Source: Micromonospora lupini str. Lupac 08
GTDB taxonomy: Bacteria; Actinomycetota; Actinomycetes; Mycobacteriales; Micromonosporaceae
NCBI RefSeq assembly: GCF_000297395.2
Contig: NZ_HF570108.1
Location: 1,148,276-1,212,275, forward strand
DNA length: 64,000 nucleotides
Direction of reading: 5' to 3'
Shown: piece after piece, positions 1 to 7,394 of the stretch
How the letters are laid out: the number at the start of each line of letters is the position of its first letter
Position numbering within the stretch: the first letter of the stretch is position 1
Translations under genes and position numbers: made by a program
Notes under the pieces: model-generated
Seen by the model: only the letters and a program-made list of their open reading frames with translations
What the model was told of the DNA's origin: nothing
Databases searched by the model: none

Positions 1-1034
1 TCGTCCACCGGCTCGCCCGGTCGACCGCCGCCCGGGTTGACCAGGTCGTCGTCGGCGAGCAGGTCACCGTCCACATCGCGGCGGTCGGTAGTCCCGGCCG
101 AGCCCGCCGCTTGGGCGCTGCCTGCCGGTGCGGTGCTGCCCGCCGGTGCGGTGCTGCCCGCCGGTGCGGTGCTGCCCGCCGGGGCGGTGCTGCCTGCCGG
201 TGCGGTGGGCTGGCGGCGGGTGGGCAGCAGCGCGGCCGGTGCGGTCGCCGGGACGTACCGGGCGATGAAATTGCCGAAGACCGGCCCCGAGATGATCACC
301 GTGGGGATCGCCACCAACAGGCCCAGTCCGAGCGTCAGGCCCAGATCGGCGTTGAGTGACGAGATCGCCACCAGCGGCCCCGGGTGGGGTGGCACGAGGC
401 CGTGCAGCACCGACAGGCCGGCCAGCGCGGGGATGCCGATCTTCATCAGCGGTACGTCGGTGCGCATCGAGACGAGCAGCACGATCGGCACCAGCAGCAC
501 CACGCCGACCTCGAAGAAGAGCGGCAGGCCGATCAGCCCCGCCACCCCGGCCATCGCCCAGGGCAGCGCTCTGCCGGACACCCGGCCGACGACCCGGGTG
601 ACGATGCCGTCCGCGCCACCGGACTCGGCGAGCAGGCCGCCGATCATGGCCCCCAGCGCGATCAGCAGCCCGACGCCGCCGACAGTGGTGCCGACGCCAC
701 CGGTGAACGAAGTGATCATCTTGTCGGGCGCGACGCTTGCGACCACGCCGAGCACCGCCGCGCCGAGGATCAGCGACAGGAACGGGTGCACCTTGGCCCA
801 GGCGATCAGCAGCACCACGGCGACGATGCCGAGCAGCGCGGCGACGACGAGTTGACCGTCGCCAGCGGTGGTGACCGGCTCGGCCGGCGCCGCGAGCGAT
901 GCCGGCGCGGCGAACGAAGCCGGCGCGGCGAACGAAGCCGGCGCGGTGAGCCAGGCCGGCGCCGCGAGCGAGGCCGGCGTGGCGAGGGAGGTCAGCGGGT
1001 CGGCGAGGGCGAGGGGTGGGAGCACGGCGATCAC
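1..1034 (-). CDS. gntP: Gluconate:H+ symporter, GntP family (partial, runs off the left edge)
   Basis: Reading the minus strand gives a hydrophobic, multi-helix protein with GntP-family stretches such as GGVGTTVGGVGLLI, GLPLFFEVGVVLL and HGLVPPHPGPL. These permeases import gluconate across the inner membrane with protons. It lies about 46 bases downstream of gluconokinase on the same strand, so import and phosphorylation are probably co-transcribed. Start codons GTG at 1034 and GTG at 1025 both lie behind a GAAGG motif; the choice is uncertain. The family usually begins almost directly with the first membrane helix, but here about 45 Ala/Pro-rich residues precede it, encoded by an 18-base tandem repeat (883-990). 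A second 18-base repeat (118-207) encodes an Ala-Pro-Ala-Gly-Ser-Thr tract in a loop after the FGNFIARYVP segment. The C-terminus lies outside the window. Confidence 0.85.
   Translation of the reverse strand, partial: MIAVLPPLALADPLTSLATPASLAAPAWLTAPASFAAPASFAAPASLAAPAEPVTTAGDGQLVVAALLGIVAVVLLIAWAKVHPFLSLILGAAVLGVVASVAPDKMITSFTGGVGTTVGGVGLLIALGAMIGGLLAESGGADGIVTRVVGRVSGRALPWAMAGVAGLIGLPLFFEVGVVLLVPIVLLVSMRTDVPLMKIGIPALAGLSVLHGLVPPHPGPLVAISSLNADLGLTLGLGLLVAIPTVIISGPVFGNFIARYVPATAPAALLPTRRQPTAPAGSTAPAGSTAPAGSTAPAGSTAPAGSAQAAGSAGTTDRRDVDGDLLADDDLVNPGGGRPGEPVD
118..207 (-). repeat. Five tandem 18-bp repeats inside gntP
   Basis: Five consecutive 18-base units (118-135, 136-153, 154-171, 172-189, 190-207) differ at only a few positions. 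In the permease frame each encodes Ala-Pro-Ala-Gly-Ser-Thr, so copy-number change would keep the frame and alter only loop length. Confidence 0.9.
883..990 (-). repeat. Six tandem 18-bp repeats encoding the gntP N-terminal extension
   Basis: Six 18-base units start at 883, 901, 919, 937, 955 and 973; the units at 901 and 919 are identical. In the permease frame they encode variants of Ala-Ser-Phe/Leu-Ala-Ala-Pro ahead of the first membrane helix. Confidence 0.85.
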
Positions 1035-1080
1035 GACCTTCGGGACGGGGGTCGGCCCTGGGCGGGGCCGGCCGAAGGGC

Positions 1081-2634
1081 CTACATCGGTGGTCCTGCGG
1101 GGGTGGTCGGCTCGGCCGGTAGGCCGGGCGCCAGCCGACGCATCGAGGTGAAGGTGGGCACCAGCGCGTCGTACAGCTCGGCGAAGAGGGGCAGCAGTGA
1201 CGCGTACGTGGCGGCGGCGGCCGGGTCGGGGCGGATGACCTCCTCGATGCGGACCAGGTCGGCGGCCACGTCGATGCTGGGGATCAGGCCCAGCGCCTGC
1301 ATCCCGAGCAGTGCGGCGCCGAAGCTCGACCCTTCGCGGCCGGCCGGGAAGCTCACCGGCATGCCGAGCACGTCGGCGAGCATCTGTCGCCACAGGCCGC
1401 TGCGGGCGAAACCGCCACCGGCGCGGATCTCGCGGACCTCGTTGCCGGCGGCGCGCACCGAGGTGAGCACCAGCGCGAGCTGTTGGCACACCCCCTCCAT
1501 CGCGGCCCGGACGAGGTGTTCGCGGCGGTGCCCGTGGGTCAGCCCGACGTACGCGCCGCGGGGCAGGGCGCTCCAGTGTGGAGCGCGTTCGCTGTGCAGG
1601 TACGGCAGCATGATGAGCCCGCCCGAGCCGACCGGCGCGCGGGCGGCGAGGGCGACCAGCTCCTCCTCGGGGTGCTCGCCCAACTCCGGCGCGAGCGCCG
1701 CACCCGCCCACTTGAGGACGATGCCGCCGTTGTTGATCGCGCCGCCGACCGCCCAGCGGTCCTCGGTCAGCGCGTAGCAGAACACCCCGCCCAGCGGGTC
1801 GACGCCGGGGCGTTCGACCATGACCCGCATGGCGCCGCTGGTGCCGATCGAGCAGGCCACCATGCCGGGGTGTACCGCGCCCAGGCCCAGGTTGGCAAGC
1901 GGCCCGTCACCGGCGCCGACCACCACGGGGGTGCGCTGCGGCAGGCCGAGGGCGGTGGCGGCCTGCGGGGTGAGGCCGGGCAGGACGGCAGTCGTGGCGA
2001 CCAGGTGGGGCAACTGCTCCTCGGTGATGCCGGCGATGGTCAGCGCCTCGGTGTCCCACCGGAGGGTGTGGATGTCAAGCAGGCCGGTGGCCGAGGCGAT
2101 CGAGTGGTCGGTGACCAGCGCCTCGCAGAGTCGCAGCAGCACCCATTCCTTGATGCCGACCCAGTGCGCGACGCGCTCGAAGAGCTTCGGCTCCTGCTCG
2201 GCGAACCAGAGCAGCTTGGGCAGCGGCGACATCGGGTGCATGGGCGTCCCGGTGCGCCGGTGCAGGGCCAGCCCGGACGGCACCGCCCGCAGCCGCTCGG
2301 CCTGGCGGGTGGCCCGGGAGTCGGCCCAGGTCACCGAGGGCGTGAGCGGGTCGCCGGCCGCGTCGAGGCCGATGAGGCTGTGCATGGCGGAGCAGAAGGC
2401 CAGGCCGGACACCGGAACGGTCAGGTCGGTCACCACGGCCCGGATCGACTCGACGACGGCGGCGAGGATCAGCTCCGGGTCCTGCTCGGCGTACCCGGGA
2501 AGCGGGTCGTCGAGGGGGTAGCCGGCGGAGTGGCTGGCGAGCAGCCGCCCGTCGGTGTCGTACGCCATGGCCTTGGTGCTTGTGGTGCCGATGTCGACCC
2601 CGACGACCACACCGGGCAGGGTGTCTGGCGGCAT
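1081..2634 (-). CDS. gntK: Gluconokinase, FGGY carbohydrate kinase family
   Basis: This 517-residue protein phosphorylates gluconate to 6-phosphogluconate with ATP in the cytoplasm, feeding the pentose phosphate pathway. The N-terminus has the FGGY phosphate-binding pattern VGVDIGTTSTKA (residues about 9-20). The central GAGDGPLANLGLG and SIGTSGAMR segments and the C-terminal IRAGGGFARSGLWRQMLADVLG segment are typical of gluconokinase/xylulokinase relatives. The ATG at 2634 has a strong GGAGGGGGTGAGG ribosome site just upstream. Gluconate permease follows on the same strand, which supports gluconate over other sugars. No gntR-type regulator is seen between 2635 and 2878. Confidence 0.92.
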   Translation of the reverse strand: MPPDTLPGVVVGVDIGTTSTKAMAYDTDGRLLASHSAGYPLDDPLPGYAEQDPELILAAVVESIRAVVTDLTVPVSGLAFCSAMHSLIGLDAAGDPLTPSVTWADSRATRQAERLRAVPSGLALHRRTGTPMHPMSPLPKLLWFAEQEPKLFERVAHWVGIKEWVLLRLCEALVTDHSIASATGLLDIHTLRWDTEALTIAGITEEQLPHLVATTAVLPGLTPQAATALGLPQRTPVVVGAGDGPLANLGLGAVHPGMVACSIGTSGAMRVMVERPGVDPLGGVFCYALTEDRWAVGGAINNGGIVLKWAGAALAPELGEHPEEELVALAARAPVGSGGLIMLPYLHSERAPHWSALPRGAYVGLTHGHRREHLVRAAMEGVCQQLALVLTSVRAAGNEVREIRAGGGFARSGLWRQMLADVLGMPVSFPAGREGSSFGAALLGMQALGLIPSIDVAADLVRIEEVIRPDPAAAATYASLLPLFAELYDALVPTFTSMRRLAPGLPAEPTTPAGPPM

Positions 2635-2878
2635 GACCCTCACCCCCTCCGTACGGGCGGTGCGGCGGCGTCGCCACCCGGCTGCGGCTGACGTTACCGA
2701 GACAGCGACCGCCCCGCACGACACGACGGAAGGTGAATCGACGCAGCAGTATCGACCTATCGTCCCGGTTGCTCCGCCGTTCGGGTAGTTCGCCCGTCCT
2801 GGCGTGTCCCGGCCTGCCGTCACGGCTGTTAATCCGAGTGCACCCCGGATTGGTGGCCTGCGCGGCGAAGGAGTCGGC

Positions 2879-4027
2879 GTGGCAAGGACTGAATCGACGG
2901 GTTCCACATGGCGATACCGCTGGGCGCAGCGGCAGAACGTGCGGCGGGTCAGCACGTACCGCGGCGCCGAGACGGCCTGGCGGCGACGCGACGACGAGTT
3001 ACGGCGGCTGCGCGCCCTGGCCGCCGACTTTGAGGGTTCCGCGGCGGCCGGCGCGGGCCTCCCACTCGAGCTGGTCGACGACGAGGTCGTGCTGTGGGCC
3101 CTGCCCGCCGCGCAACTGGTCGAGGTGCGACACACGACGGTGCTGCCCGCGCCGGACCTGACGGTCGCCGCGTCGGCCGCGCCGCTGCGCCCACGCCGGC
3201 CCGACGGCGTACGCGTCACCGACGCCGGCATGGCCGTCATCACCAGCCGTCGCCTGGTCCTGCTCGGCGGACGCGGCCGGCGCGACTGGGCGTACGGCCG
3301 GATGACCGGCCTGGCCCACGACCCGGCGGCGCCGGTGACCCTGATCCAGGTGCTGGACCGGCGGCGTGCCTCCGGGTTGTTGCTGCCCACCGACGCGGCG
3401 GCGGACTTCCGGTTCAAGCTGACGCTTGCCTTCGCCGACGCGATCGAGCAGCGCGCCGCGGTGCTCGCCCAGCTCGACGAGCTGATCGCGGAGCACGACC
3501 AGCTCAAGCCGTTCCGGCCGGCGGTGGCCACGCCGGCGCAGGCCCGGCTGTCCTCGTTCGTTCCCGGTGGTCGCCGGACCATAGCGGTGGCGGCGGGCAT
3601 CGCCCTGCTGGTGCCGGCGGCGCTGTTCGACTCGAACCCGTCGGATCCGACCGGCGGCGCGGAGGTCGCGGCGGCGGCCACGCCGGGGTCGCCGCCCGGT
3701 GCGCCTCCCGCGCTGCTGCGCCCGGCGGTCCCGGCGCCCGCGCGCACCACCGCGCCGAAGCGGACGTCCGCGCCGCGCCCGTCGTCCACCGCGACCACCG
3801 GGCCGCGCTGCGGCGCGCCGGAAAATCCCCTGGGGTACGACTTCTGCGGCGGAACCCGGATCCGCAAGCCGGCGGCCGAGGTCTGCGACTGGTTCGACTG
3901 CGTGCCGCAGTTCTGGGCGGGCCGGGGCTATCTGGTGCAGTGCCGGGACGGCTCGGTCAGCCTGACCGGTGGCCGGGCGGGTGCGTGCGCCGACCATCGG
4001 GGCGTCCGGCGGACCATCTCTCAGTAA
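2879..4027 (+). CDS. One-helix membrane protein with DUF3761-like C-terminus (paralogue A)
   Basis: The function is unknown. The GTG at 2879 is chosen because GAAGGAG lies 5 bases upstream; an earlier in-frame start at 2804 has no good ribosome site. The protein (382 residues) has a charged N-terminal region (WRYRWAQRQNVRR), a soluble segment containing GMAVITSRRLVLLGGRGRRDW, one hydrophobic helix (TIAVAAGIALLVPAALF), a Pro/Ala/Thr linker and a cysteine-rich tail. The tail's CRDGSVSLTGGRAGACADH resembles DUF3761 (Cys-x-Asp-Gly ... Gly-x-Cys-x-x-His). The tail is probably outside the cell. The first two-thirds are clearly homologous to the protein at 8660-9898, which has a different tail. Confidence 0.75.
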   Translation: MARTESTGSTWRYRWAQRQNVRRVSTYRGAETAWRRRDDELRRLRALAADFEGSAAAGAGLPLELVDDEVVLWALPAAQLVEVRHTTVLPAPDLTVAASAAPLRPRRPDGVRVTDAGMAVITSRRLVLLGGRGRRDWAYGRMTGLAHDPAAPVTLIQVLDRRRASGLLLPTDAAADFRFKLTLAFADAIEQRAAVLAQLDELIAEHDQLKPFRPAVATPAQARLSSFVPGGRRTIAVAAGIALLVPAALFDSNPSDPTGGAEVAAAATPGSPPGAPPALLRPAVPAPARTTAPKRTSAPRPSSTATTGPRCGAPENPLGYDFCGGTRIRKPAAEVCDWFDCVPQFWAGRGYLVQCRDGSVSLTGGRAGACADHRGVRRTISQ

Positions 4028-4073
4028 CCTGGTTTGGGAGTTATTGTCCGCTTCGGTCGGCGAGAATGATCGG

Positions 4074-4607
4074 GTGGAGATCCGGTCCGACGATGGTGCC
4101 CGGGTGCGGATCCGCCCGGTCGGTTACCAGCCCGGCATCGACCCGCCCGACGATCCCGAGCGGGCCGCGCCGGGCTGGCAGGACTGGCTGTTCATCGAGG
4201 TGGACGCCCGCACCGCCGACGGCCAGACCTGGTCGCACCACTATCCGAGCCTGCTGGTCGAGGAGGCCCGCGCGCTGGGCAGTTGGCTGCACGGCCAGGC
4301 GACGGCGGCCAGCGGGCCGACCCCGCCGCCGGCGATGGTCCGCTTCACCGAACCCAACCTGGTCCTGCGCACCCGGGCGATCCGCCGTCGCCGGCTGGAG
4401 CTGACAGTCGAGTTCTCCGCCGAGTCGCTGCCCCCGTGGATGCGCCGACCGGCGACCGCCGTCTACCCGCTGATTCTCACCGTCTCCGCGGACGCCCTCG
4501 CCGCAGCCGCCGACCAGTGGGCCGGGCACTGCGAGGCGTACCCGCCGCGTACCCGGTCGCGCTTCCCGGCCGACGGTCCACTGCGGCGCCACAGGCGCGC
4601 CGGGTGA
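4074..4607 (+). CDS. WapI-like immunity family protein
   Basis: A predicted cytoplasmic protein of 177 residues from GTG 4074. Segments such as RIRPVGYQPG, WLFIEVDARTADGQTWS, VRFTEPNLVL and the spacing of the Trp residues match my memory of the actinobacterial WapI immunity-protein family, which protects against contact-dependent toxins. No polymorphic toxin gene is adjacent, so an immunity role is not supported by context. An upstream in-frame start at 3969 would overlap the preceding gene; GTG 4074 is preferred. A strong hairpin directly follows the stop. Confidence 0.6.
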   Translation: MEIRSDDGARVRIRPVGYQPGIDPPDDPERAAPGWQDWLFIEVDARTADGQTWSHHYPSLLVEEARALGSWLHGQATAASGPTPPPAMVRFTEPNLVLRTRAIRRRRLELTVEFSAESLPPWMRRPATAVYPLILTVSADALAAAADQWAGHCEAYPPRTRSRFPADGPLRRHRRAG

Positions 4608-4654
4608 CACCGCCGCGCCACCGCCGGGCGGGCTGCCGCCCGGTGGTGCGGTGT
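4607..4654 (+). terminator. GC-rich hairpin after the WapI-like gene
   Basis: Arms at 4607-4631 and 4636-4654 pair through CCGGGCGG/CCGCCCGG and outer ACACCGC/GCGGTGT blocks. It lies right after the stop codon and before the sigma factor gene, as expected of an actinobacterial terminator without a long T-tract. Confidence 0.65.
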
Positions 4655-4694
4655 TCCTTGTCCCCACCGGGCGGGCCTGCTGTGATGGGCGGTC

Positions 4695-5969
4695 ATGGGG
4701 AACGAGCAGGTGCACCGCACCGTCGAGGCGGTGTGGCGGATCGAGGCCGGGCGGGTGATCGCGGCCCTGGCCGGCGTGGTTCGTGACGTGGGCTGGGCCG
4801 AGGAGTTGGCCCAGGACGCGTTGGTCGCCGCACTGGAACAGTGGCCGCGCGACGGGGTACCGGCCAACCCGGGCGCCTGGCTCACCACCGTCGGCAAGCG
4901 ACGGGCGATCGACGCGCTGCGCCGCCGGACCCTGCTGGAACGACGGGTCGCCGACCTCGGGCGAGATCTCGGCGACGAGCAGTTCCTCCCCGACTTCGAC
5001 GCCGCCTTCGAGGAGCGGATCGACGACGACCTCCTGCGGCTGGTGTTCACCGCCTGCCATCCGGTGTTGTCGCCGCAGGCGCGGGCGGCACTGACCCTGC
5101 GGATGCTCGGCGGGCTGAAGACCGACGAGATCGCCCGCGCGTTCCTGGTGCCGGAGACCACTGTCGCGCAGCGGATCACCCGAGCCAAGAAGACCCTCGC
5201 CGATGCGGGGGTGCCGTTCGAGGTGCCGAGCGTCGAGGAGCGCGGCGAACGGCTCGCGTCCGTGCTGGAGGTGATCTACCTGATCTTCAACGAGGGTTAC
5301 TCGGCGACCGCCGGCGACGACTGGATGCGCCCGGCCCTCTGCGCGGAGGCGCTGCGCCTGGCCCGCGTCCTCCAGGGGCTGATGCCCGCGGAACCGGAGG
5401 TGCACGGGCTCGCCGCGCTGCTGGAGATCCAGGCGTCCCGCACCGCGGCGAGGATCGACCCCGAGGGAGAGCCGATCCTGCTCCTGGAGCAGGACCGCGG
5501 ACGGTGGGACCAACTGTTGATCCGCCGAGGTCTGGCCGCCCTCGACCAGGCCCGAGCGGCCGACATCCCCGCCGGTCCGTACACGCTCCAGGCGGAGATC
5601 GCCGCCTGCCACGCGCGGGCGCGTACACCGCAGGAGACGGACTGGGCGCGGATCGCAGCCGGGTACGCGGAGCTGGCCCGGGTCGTACCGTCGCCGGTCG
5701 TGGAGCTGAACCGGGCCGTCGCGGTGTCCTTCGCCGACGGCCCCGCCGCCGGCCTGGACCTGGCGCGGGCGCTTGCCGACGAACCGGCGCTGGCCGGCTA
5801 CCACCTGCTGTCCAGTGTGCTCGGGGACCTGCTGGCGAAGCTGGGCCGCTACGACGAGGCGCGCGTCGAGTTCGACCGGGCGGCCCACCTCACCGGCAAC
5901 GAACGTGAGCGGGCGCTGCTGTTCGCCCGTGCCGCCGACTGTGCCCGCGGCGTCGCGCCGACCCGCTGA
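4695..5969 (+). CDS. ECF42-type RNA polymerase sigma factor with C-terminal TPR-like extension
   Basis: A 424-residue alternative sigma factor. Region 2 spans roughly residues 15-80 (WAEELAQDALVAALEQW) and region 4 residues 110-165, with the helix-turn-helix TDEIARAFLVPETTVAQRI. A DUF6596-like block (LIFNEGYSATAGDDWMRPAL) and a long alpha-helical tail follow. This length and tail mark the ECF42 group, which is known to lack a classical anti-sigma factor and to sit beside DGPF (YCII-like) proteins. Both predictions hold here: a YCII/DGPF gene follows after one membrane protein. The tail is thought to replace anti-sigma control in this group. ATG 4695 follows the upstream terminator by about 40 bases. 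Confidence 0.9.
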   Translation: MGNEQVHRTVEAVWRIEAGRVIAALAGVVRDVGWAEELAQDALVAALEQWPRDGVPANPGAWLTTVGKRRAIDALRRRTLLERRVADLGRDLGDEQFLPDFDAAFEERIDDDLLRLVFTACHPVLSPQARAALTLRMLGGLKTDEIARAFLVPETTVAQRITRAKKTLADAGVPFEVPSVEERGERLASVLEVIYLIFNEGYSATAGDDWMRPALCAEALRLARVLQGLMPAEPEVHGLAALLEIQASRTAARIDPEGEPILLLEQDRGRWDQLLIRRGLAALDQARAADIPAGPYTLQAEIAACHARARTPQETDWARIAAGYAELARVVPSPVVELNRAVAVSFADGPAAGLDLARALADEPALAGYHLLSSVLGDLLAKLGRYDEARVEFDRAAHLTGNERERALLFARAADCARGVAPTR

Positions 5970-6085
5970 GAAATTCTTCGACAGTCATGTCGTATCCCGT
6001 GCCCGCCGCTCGACGCGTCTGTGAAAGCCGGCTCGCGCCGGCGCGCGGGACCGGCGACCGGCCGGGCAGAGACGAGGAGAAGGAC

Positions 6086-6760
6086 ATGACGACGACGGCG
6101 AACGAGACGAGCGCACGGTCCGCGGTGGCCGGCGCCGACCCCCGGCGTACGACGACCAGGGCGCTGCTGGCCGGGGGAGTCCTGGCCGGGCCGCTGTTCG
6201 GGGTGGTGGCGGCCGCCCAGGTGCTCACCCGCGACGGGTTCGACCTGAGCCGGCAGCCGCTCAGCCTGCTCGCTCTCGGCGACCTGGGCTGGATCCAGAC
6301 CGCCAACTTCCTGCTGACCGGGCTGCTCGCCCTGGCCGGCGCGGTCGGGCTGCGCCGGGCGCTGAGCGGCGAGCCGGGCGGGACGTGGGGGCCCGCGCTG
6401 ATCGCCGTGCACGGCCTCGGCCTGATCATCGCCGGGGTGCTGGTCTCCGACCCGAGCATGGGCTGGCCGGCCGGCGCACCCGAGGGCACGCCCGACACGG
6501 TGAGCTGGCACGCCATCGGCCACGGCGTCGGCGCGGGGCTGGCCTTCGGCTCACTGCCCATCGCCTGCCTCGTCTTCGCCCGCACGTGGTGGCGGGACGG
6601 GCAACGCCTGTGGGCGGCACTCTCGCTCGGCTGCGCGCTGGCCGTCGTCGTCGTCCTGGCCTGGCCCGACCAGGACACCCTCAGCGTGCGGATGGCGCTC
6701 GCCTGCATCCCCACCTTCGGCTGGCTCACCGCGCTCTGCGCTCGACTGATCACCCGCTGA
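6086..6760 (+). CDS. DUF998 family membrane protein
   Basis: The protein has 224 residues from ATG 6086, with AGGAGAAGG just upstream; an earlier in-frame ATG at 5987 lacks such a site. Six or so hydrophobic segments run from LLAGGVLAGPLFGVVAAAQV to the C-terminal LACIPTFGWLTALCARLI, with the LSRQPLSLLALGDLGWIQ motif typical of DUF998. Function unknown. It lies between the ECF42 sigma factor and its DGPF partner and is likely co-transcribed with them, perhaps as a regulon member. Confidence 0.85.
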   Translation: MTTTANETSARSAVAGADPRRTTTRALLAGGVLAGPLFGVVAAAQVLTRDGFDLSRQPLSLLALGDLGWIQTANFLLTGLLALAGAVGLRRALSGEPGGTWGPALIAVHGLGLIIAGVLVSDPSMGWPAGAPEGTPDTVSWHAIGHGVGAGLAFGSLPIACLVFARTWWRDGQRLWAALSLGCALAVVVVLAWPDQDTLSVRMALACIPTFGWLTALCARLITR

Positions 6761-6792
6761 CCGACACTCATCGATCTGGAGAGGACCGAACC

Positions 6793-7173
6793 ATGCGCTA
6801 CATGATGATGCACAAGCTCGACGAGAACCTGCCCGGAGCGTTCAACCCGAGTCCGGAGTTCATGGCCCGGATGGAAGGTTTCATGAAGGAGGTCGCGCAG
6901 GCCGGGATCCTGGTCGCCGCCGAAGGGCTCTGCCCGACCGTCACGGACGCCACCCGGATCACCGTGAGCGGCGGCAAGACCACGGTCACCGACGGGCCGT
7001 TCACCGAGACCAAGGAACTGATCGCCGGGTTCGCGCTCGTGGACGTGCGCTCCCACGAGGAGGCAGTGGAGTGGGGGCGACGGTTCGTGGACGTCTTCGC
7101 CGAGACGATCGGTGAGGTGGAGGTGGACATCCGCCGGGTCTACGAGGCCCCCGAGCCCGGTCACTCGGTCTGA
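6793..7173 (+). CDS. YCII-related (DGPF) domain protein
   Basis: A small soluble protein of 126 residues. It carries the diagnostic TDGPFTETKELIAGF motif (DGPF) and the N-terminal MRYMMM strand. These proteins are the conserved neighbours of ECF42 sigma factors and are the usual targets of the sigma factor; their biochemical role is not established. ATG 6793 has GGAGAGGACC upstream. A strong hairpin closes the three-gene module at 7181-7216. Confidence 0.9.
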   Translation: MRYMMMHKLDENLPGAFNPSPEFMARMEGFMKEVAQAGILVAAEGLCPTVTDATRITVSGGKTTVTDGPFTETKELIAGFALVDVRSHEEAVEWGRRFVDVFAETIGEVEVDIRRVYEAPEPGHSV

Positions 7174-7180
7174 CCCCCGC

Positions 7181-7216
7181 CGCGCCGCCGTCCGGGTCGC
7201 CCCGGGCGGCGGCGCG
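7181..7216 (+). terminator. Terminator hairpin after the ECF42/DUF998/YCII module
   Basis: Sixteen-base arms 7181-7196 and 7201-7216 pair with one G:U-type mismatch around a 4-base loop, 7 bases after the YCII stop codon. Confidence 0.75.
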
Positions 7217-7239
7217 AACCGGGGTGGGCCGTCCTGACG

Positions 7240-7268
7240 TTCACGCCCCACCCGGCGATGGGTAGGGT
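7240..7268 (+). promoter_or_regulatory. Housekeeping-type promoter upstream of the epoxide hydrolase
   Basis: TTCACG at 7240-7245 and TAGGGT at 7263-7268 are separated by exactly 17 bases, close to the actinobacterial main-sigma consensus (TTGAC / TANNNT). Transcription would start near 7275, giving a leader of about 120 bases before the epoxide hydrolase ATG. Confidence 0.55.
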
Positions 7269-7301
7269 GATCGTCGTCAGCCACGAGAGGAGGTGAGCCC
7301 G

Positions 7302-7355
7302 GTGACCACTCGTCGTCATTCCTGGGCGCTCCTCTCCGCCGTCCCCCACAGCTGA
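7302..7355 (+). CDS. Possible 17-residue leader peptide upstream of the epoxide hydrolase
   Basis: GTG 7302 is preceded by a very strong GAGAGGAGGTGA site and opens 17 codons (MTTRRHSWALLSAVPHS) ending in TGA at 7353-7355. It lies in the presumed leader RNA, between the promoter and the epoxide hydrolase. Its codons overlap the 5' arm of a hairpin (7324-7332). The Arg-Arg-His start resembles the short leader peptides found ahead of some actinobacterial operons, but I cannot name a regulated amino acid. It could instead be chance, although the ribosome site is better than that of most genes here. Confidence 0.4.
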   Translation: MTTRRHSWALLSAVPHS

Positions 7356-7377
7356 CCATCCGCGTCGGGGAGCGCCC
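7324..7377 (+). promoter_or_regulatory. Inverted repeat in the epoxide hydrolase leader
   Basis: GGGCGCTCC (7324-7332) and GGAGCGCCC (7369-7377) are perfect complements with a 36-base loop. The 3' arm lies just before the GGAGGAC ribosome site of the epoxide hydrolase. Ribosomes on the small leader frame would open the 5' arm. Confidence 0.4.
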
Positions 7378-7394
7378 TCCTTATCGGAGGACCC

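Noticed and set aside
1081..3867. Minus-strand frame extending gluconokinase to 928 residues
   Set aside because: Sequence upstream of ATG 2634 is low-complexity and antisense to the membrane protein gene; the strong ribosome site and the FGGY start lie at 2634.
4041..5888. Long minus-strand frame opposite the ECF42 gene
   Set aside because: It is a mirror of the GC-rich codon pattern; residues are Arg/Gly/Pro-rich without any motif, whereas the plus strand encodes a clear sigma factor.
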